A stretch of 64,000 nucleotides of DNA. Source: Lepidonotus clava (lineage: Eukaryota; Annelida; Polychaeta; Phyllodocida; Polynoidae). Under the pieces are notes generated by a model. It saw nothing but the letters and a program-made list of their open reading frames with translations, had not been told where the DNA came from and made no database searches. A program made the translations under genes and the position numbers. Below, piece after piece: positions 59,600 through 64,000 of the stretch (within the stretch, counting starts at the first letter, position 1; each line of letters begins with the position of its first letter). Location of the stretch: NCBI GenBank assembly GCA_936440205.1, contig OW387145.1, positions 15,747,396-15,811,395 on the forward strand. The letters run 5' to 3'.

Positions 59600-59780
59600 G
59601 AACACAATTGCCTGTGGTTCAGAAACCTTCACAGGTAAATTTTGAATTCCCTACCTTTAGTCAATTCTTTCGAATAAAACTAGTGAACACACTGCCTGTG
59701 GTTTAGAAAATGAACTTTCCACAGGTAAATTTTGAATTCCCTACTTTTAGTCAATTCTTTCGAATAAAACTAGTGAACAC
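59600..59780. repeat. Tandem duplication in the 3' flank of the PNRC2-like gene
   Basis: Units of 85 and 90 bp (59600-59684, 59685-59774) are nearly identical over GGTAAATTTTGAATTCCCTA and the following TTTTAGTCAATTCTTTCGAA part, then a third unit begins and stops. Each has a CCTGTGG...CCACAGG-type hairpin near its start; in unit 1 the second arm is shortened (TTCACAGG). Confidence 0.8.
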
Positions 59781-60150
59781 ATAATTAACTAACCTTTATC
59801 TGACAAGAACCCTCTTAAACTGTATATTCAATTGCTATGGTGTGGTAAGACAGAATTTTGCTATTTCTCTAGTAAATTAGATACAAACTACAGTTAAATT
59901 TTGAAATGAACGGCCAAAATTATCTACAGAAGACAACAAGACACATACACCTGGGACAACTTACAAAAAAAAAAAATAATATGTAAAGAAAAACTTCACA
60001 TATTTGAGGACCAGCCTTGCACATGAGAATTCATGCAGCAGTAAATGCAAGCGTCCTCCTGTCACATAAATGATTTGGAATGCCTACAAGAACAACTTCT
60101 CCTTCTGAGAGGAGGATAGTGGCTTCCATTCTAACGTGAGTGATTCTTTA

Positions 60151-60687
60151 TCATGCCTGCACTTTGAGCATGACTTTCAGCACACTTGTCATCTCACTAC
60201 ATGAAACTTTTGGGTCACGGTTCTCATCATTCATCCAGTGCATCGGTGGCTTTGGAAGCACCTTAGGAGAAGGCGGATCACTAAATTTCGCACCAGCGTA
60301 TGCAATTGGCTGACATGTCGGCTTCAGTGGCGAGGTGTTAGTAAAAGAGGGGGATTTGGACGGAGTATTGCAATTGGCAGGCTTGCTGTCCCCTCTTGGC
60401 GAACCATTTGACAAATTCTCGTTGGAATTTGCGAGCCATCGCTTGGCCTTTGGGCTCTGGGAGCCTCCTCGGCCTCTGAGTCCATCTGTGTTGCCACTAT
60501 GCTTGTGCTTGTGGCGGATGGAGGTGAGTGGCGAGCCTGTGGAGTTGGTCTGGTTGCTCTGCTGGTCCGTCCGGCTAATTCGCTGAGACTGGCGACGTCC
60601 GTTTGGGACTGCCTTTGAGGTAGTCATCGTAGGGCTGCTACGTTTGTTACCCTGGCTCTTCTCTTTTAAATGCGGTTCGCTACGCAT
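60151..60687 (-). CDS. PNRC2: Proline-rich nuclear receptor coactivator 2 (PNRC2)-like protein
   Basis: 178 residues from the ATG at 60687 to TGA at 60153-60151, in one exon whose acceptor (TTTCATTGCAG) lies one base before the ATG. Vertebrate PNRC2 (139 residues) is a nuclear receptor coactivator and a decay factor linking UPF1 to the decapping protein DCP1A. The diagnostic C-terminal block is here: [19 protein letters not shown] followed by MHW, against human YAGAKFSEPPSPSVLPKPP and SHW. The protein ends [11 protein letters not shown] where human has QLKTLLKVQV, so the LxxLL receptor box is LxxML. The N-terminal part is basic, Ser/Asn-rich and probably disordered ([20 protein letters not shown]). 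Vertebrate PNRC1 and PNRC2 share this block, so orthology to one of them is not settled; the length is between the two. Confidence 0.85.
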   Translation of the reverse strand: MRSEPHLKEKSQGNKRSSPTMTTSKAVPNGRRQSQRISRTDQQSNQTNSTGSPLTSIRHKHKHSGNTDGLRGRGGSQSPKAKRWLANSNENLSNGSPRGDSKPANCNTPSKSPSFTNTSPLKPTCQPIAYAGAKFSDPPSPKVLPKPPMHWMNDENRDPKVSCSEMTSVLKVMLKVQA

Positions 60688-61301
60688 CCTGCAATGAAAT
60701 GAGAAACAAGTTATGATACATCTGACTGAGAAACAAATGCAGAGTAACATGACTATCGGTATTGGTCACGCCAAAGAAAAATTGTACCTAGGCGAGATTT
60801 TGATGATTAATAAATTATCAAGCTAATGAAAATAGACAAACATTAGACATGGAGTACGTGCCATGTTCTAACTGAACAGATATTCACCTGTCTATAGTTG
60901 GAACCTGTGTCTCCTAAAGTTTTAGTGCACTCAGGCAAACTCCTAGAACTAAACCAACAGTTCAAATATACTTCAGCCAAAGAATTAAGACTGAAGAAAC
61001 ATTCCGCATCCAAGTTAAGTAATGTTGAAAAATTTGGATGACCATATTGAACTAACCTTGAATGCCGAGAAAGACTCTTATGGTTGCACATTTTGATTTA
61101 AATGTTAAGTTATGCTGAAGTGAAAACACTTGTTCCCTCTCTAAGGCCTCTGTAACTACTAAGTACAACGTCCTAATGAACAGATGTTCTGAACACAACA
61201 GCTGCAAAGGATTAACTCTGAGTAGTGCGCCTATCCGCATTCCTTTTATACCTGGAAACCTCAGCCGATAAGACCGACGTCACAGGTCTAAGTTTTCTCA
61301 C

Positions 61302-61500
61302 CTGCCAGGCGCGAGGCTACTGCTGCCAGAAAAAAAGACTCATAGGGGCGCGAGTCAGGATGAATCGCGAACAACTCAAACAAGGAAATGTCAAAGCGCT
61401 AAAGCTGAGCAGCGCAATTTGTGGCAGTTAGGACTCGGCAACAGCTGGCTAGAAAACACTTCTGGCAGGCGGCGTCAGCTGCTCGCCGCCATTGGCCCGC
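61302..61500 (-). promoter_or_regulatory. Candidate 5' UTR exon and CCAAT promoter of the PNRC2-like gene
   Basis: On the minus strand CCTGGCAG|GTGAGAAAA is a strong donor (exon end 61302) that could join the acceptor at 60688. Upstream, GGGCCAATGGCGG (CCAAT at 61495-61491) lies in a CpG-rich stretch, a normal place for a TATA-less promoter. The exon limits upstream are estimated. Confidence 0.45.
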
Positions 61501-61864
61501 GCCAGTCACCTGACCATATTTGTTATGCATCTGGCTTCAGTGCCCTACTTTATCCAAACAAAGACATGTCGAAACTGGTCAAAATTTCTTAGTTTTCCCT
61601 CGATTGCTAGCTCCTCCTGCCTATTTGTATGGTTAACAGAAACACTATGGACCCCATTCATACAAAATTCGGGCTGATTAGTAATGTTATGACTCATCGC
61701 GGGCTATCTTCAGAAAACGGAACAGGGAAGTTCCGGCAGATCCGGGAAGGTTCGGGTACCTCGGCCATCTTGCGCAAGATCCAACTCTTTGTGTTTGAGA
61801 CACCTTAAGCCCCCCGTAAAAAGTAACTGTGTGACATTAGGTAAAGGTTTAAATGTTTTCTCAC

Positions 61865-62232
61865 CTGATGATCGGATGAAATACACGTTCGACCTGGTGT
61901 TTACACATCTGCGACTTCGGAGTTTGACGTGAGTAGAGGGAGGTCAGGTCAAGGGCGCTGCACCAGTGCGAGGAACGCGGTCGTTTGATAAACCGTGTTT
62001 CAAGATGCTGGTGAATACAACGCCTGCGACTGTGACGACTAAACCCCAAGCTGCAAGGTCGTCTTACTGTTGGCGTAGGACGAGAAAGATACACAAGGTC
62101 CGAATGAAATGTCAGCTAACGCGTTACACGTTCACAACAACAAAAATGGCGTCTGATGGTTCTTCTCTGTCGTTCTTCTGATGTCCGAACAACTTCCGTC
62201 AGTAACACTATTCTGAATCTATTTCGATCAAA
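61865..62232 (-). promoter_or_regulatory. Second candidate 5' UTR exon and promoter of the PNRC2-like gene
   Basis: Minus strand GATCATCAG|GTGAGAAAA gives another good donor (exon end 61865) in a CpG-richer stretch. With the 61302 donor this suggests two alternative non-coding first exons for the same coding exon. The start of transcription is unknown; a short plus-strand ORF begins right behind it at 62233. Confidence 0.4.
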
Positions 62233-62370
62233 ATGTCCGCTCATGAGATCCTTGATGAAACTATCGAGATCTCCCTTCGTCGAATAATACGTTCTTTCGA
62301 TCTTAATATTAGAAAACCCGCCTGGTTCAAGGAGGAACTGCCTCCATACGCTACATCTCCTGCCTTCTGA
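62233..62370 (+). CDS. Possible 45-residue small ORF, divergent from the PNRC2-like gene
   Basis: ATG (context TCAAAATGT) to TGA encodes MSAHEILDETIEISLRRIIR, then SFDLNIRKPAWFKEELPPY and a short end. It has the look of a real small protein (an acidic then basic amphipathic helix followed by a Pro/aromatic tail) and sits divergently next to a CpG-rich promoter. I know no family for it. It could equally be a chance ORF in the promoter region or the first exon of a gene continuing to the right. Confidence 0.3.
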   Translation: MSAHEILDETIEISLRRIIRSFDLNIRKPAWFKEELPPYATSPAF

Positions 62371-64000
62371 TGGAACTGTTTACGTACTCTTGGCGGCGTC
62401 CAATAAGTGCAGCTATTTACGGGCACGTGACACGACTCAACCAATGGACGTCTCCGATCTAAAAATAACTCTTACATTATTTTGAATATATTAGTTTCCG
62501 TGTGCGTCATCAACCTTTTGTTTCGCTTGAATAAAATACTAATTTTATAAATCAAAACTGCTACACACGATTCATTTGTGATAATAGGATCATTAAAGTA
62601 TAAACGGTGAGAAAGTGCTTTTGTTTTAGAAAAAAAATCAAAAGTAGGTCAAAGTGACGGGCACCTGCCGAACACTCCCGAAAACTGGCGAATTCCGCGG
62701 AAATGACGTCAGAAATGTAGGCGGGGAATTCTATGTACTGTGGCATGAATGATACACATGACACGGGCCTTGATGTCGGCCAGGCTGCTCGGCCACTCCG
62801 TACTCCCAAGGTTTTCTCCATTAGGATCCTTCAAATGTCCCCCAAAGTGATATAAACTGTGCAGATCAAGGTAAGAAGGGATAGAGAATATGTTTATCAC
62901 GTTTCAGTAAACGTGGTTGGTCGATTTTCTTCTTTACAACGCAGATCTCGCTCTGCATTCAGAGTGGGAAGCTTAGTAATGGTGGGCTGTCTGCTGCGAG
63001 TGCAGTGGGGAGGTCGGTGGAGGTGGAACCTACATTTTCTGTCGATTAGTTGTTCAGCCTACGTCAAGGTACGATTAGGTACGTGCTTTAGTCAAGGCGT
63101 AGTTGTACACAGGGCTGTAAATTCGCATTGTAAGGATGTGTTTGCAACGTACACTCACGATACAGGCGTCTAGGGCTTTTCAATATGTTAGCGCCAGTTT
63201 GACAAGTGACTGCTGCAGTCATCTGAGGGGACAACCCTAAGTCTAGTCTGCACAGGGACTTTGCTTCTCTTACCGAACCCTAACTTTTCATTACTACAAA
63301 GTTATGTTCAAAGTGATATAGAATTTTAATAGATGAACCATTTTCGTAATCAGTGTATTGTAACACTTATAATATTTGAACACAATTATAATATATAACT
63401 AGGCCTAGATGCTGTCATGCAACAGGGCTAATTGTGTAATTTTCTGAAAGAATTGTTACCAACTGTCTTGATCTTAATTTTTACTAACAGACAGGTACAC
63501 TTAGACCTAAAGTACCTGAGAAAATGAAGTTAAAGTAAAATGTTTTAGCATTAACTGTCCTCATCACGAACACGGATGTGAGGTTATAAAACTTTAATCA
63601 CTTGTTAACATTTACTTCATCATGTGTCAGTGTGCCAGCATTAATAGATTAATAATTAAATCTTACCTAACTGTATCAAGTTCTCTCAAGTTGACACTCT
63701 AAAGATTTTGTATAACGTTGGTGATAAATCACTGATGTAGATCCGGGATGCGGTCTTTAACTGTTTGTGATAAGGCATGAGTTCTTTTTTTTTCCAATCA
63801 TGAGTACTACTAGTTGTTAGTATGACGTACACGTAGGCCAGCATATAAAACGTATAAAGATTTTGTCACGACATATTTACCTTAACGATGTCATGATCTA
63901 CGATGTTTATGCTCTATATTTTATGTTGCCGTTATAGCACACTCGAATTTAAGTTTTATCATAACCATTGAAAGTTTCTAGGTCCAAAGCCGTATTTATG
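62371..64000. other. Right-hand end of the window, no gene seen
   Basis: Moderately GC to about 63.2 kb, then AT-rich. A 104-codon plus frame (62859-63173) is rich in Arg, Val and Trp, has no recognisable motif and is probably chance. A minus-strand donor-like CAGTTAG|GTAAGATTT near 63668 might belong to an upstream 5' UTR exon, but nothing confirms it. Confidence 0.45.

Noticed and set aside
62859-63173. 104-codon plus-strand ORF near the right end
   Set aside because: Odd composition (many Arg, Val, Trp), no motif and no splice or promoter support.
1-64000. CRISPR arrays, operons, rRNA, functional tRNA genes
   Set aside because: None seen; the window is spliced eukaryotic sequence and the only tRNA-like stretches are degraded SINE-type remnants.
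1-64000. Retroviral, LTR or other virus-derived elements
   Set aside because: No reverse transcriptase, integrase, capsid or envelope-like frame and no paired long terminal repeats were found.

Overview
The window is a piece of nuclear genome from an invertebrate animal. Genes are split by many short GT-AG introns, exons are GC-rich at third positions, introns and spacers are AT-rich, and short inverted-repeat transposons are scattered throughout. The gene content (TEP1, PEBP, a PLCX-domain protein, PRC1, PNRC2-like) fits a bilaterian such as a lophotrochozoan or an invertebrate deuterostome. I cannot name the phylum from this sequence alone.

Layout. 1-9715 (+): the 3' twenty exons of a telomerase/vault protein TEP1 homologue, about 1,014 codons made almost entirely of WD40 blades; its 5' part lies outside the window. 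12619-14602 (+): a five-exon phosphatidylethanolamine-binding protein of 182 residues behind a TATA box, with a degenerate ligand pocket. 18601-34.9 kb (-): a large gene whose exons join in frame into a membrane-anchored or alternatively started, mostly disordered protein ending in a PI-PLC X domain that has lost catalytic residues. 36.8-51.8 kb (+): a PRC1/Ase1/MAP65 homologue of 590 residues, with a four-codon first exon, a CCAAT/CHR-type promoter and three candidate alternative exons near the C-terminal end. 60151-62.2 kb (-): a PNRC2-like gene with its coding sequence in one exon and two candidate 5' UTR exons.

Between and inside the genes are at least eight MITE-like elements, including a same-family pair of 202-203 bp in opposite orientation and a PIF/Harbinger-like element with TTA target duplications. 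There is also a repeat family marked by GCTATCCGTGGTAGGGA with variable hairpins upstream, a 385 bp head-to-tail duplication carrying a conserved hairpin, a near-perfect 68-nt hairpin, a histone-type 3' stem-loop with no histone gene, and two tRNA-like (SINE-like) remnants.

The genes are not an operon and share no obvious pathway. The strongest candidate for something new is the PLCX gene: a disordered protein with two alternative N-termini (one with a transmembrane segment) spliced in phase to a predicted catalytically dead PLCX domain. All exon joins were worked out by eye from splice consensus, reading frame and phase. They are consistent in every gene (total coding length divides by three) but have not been tested against transcripts.
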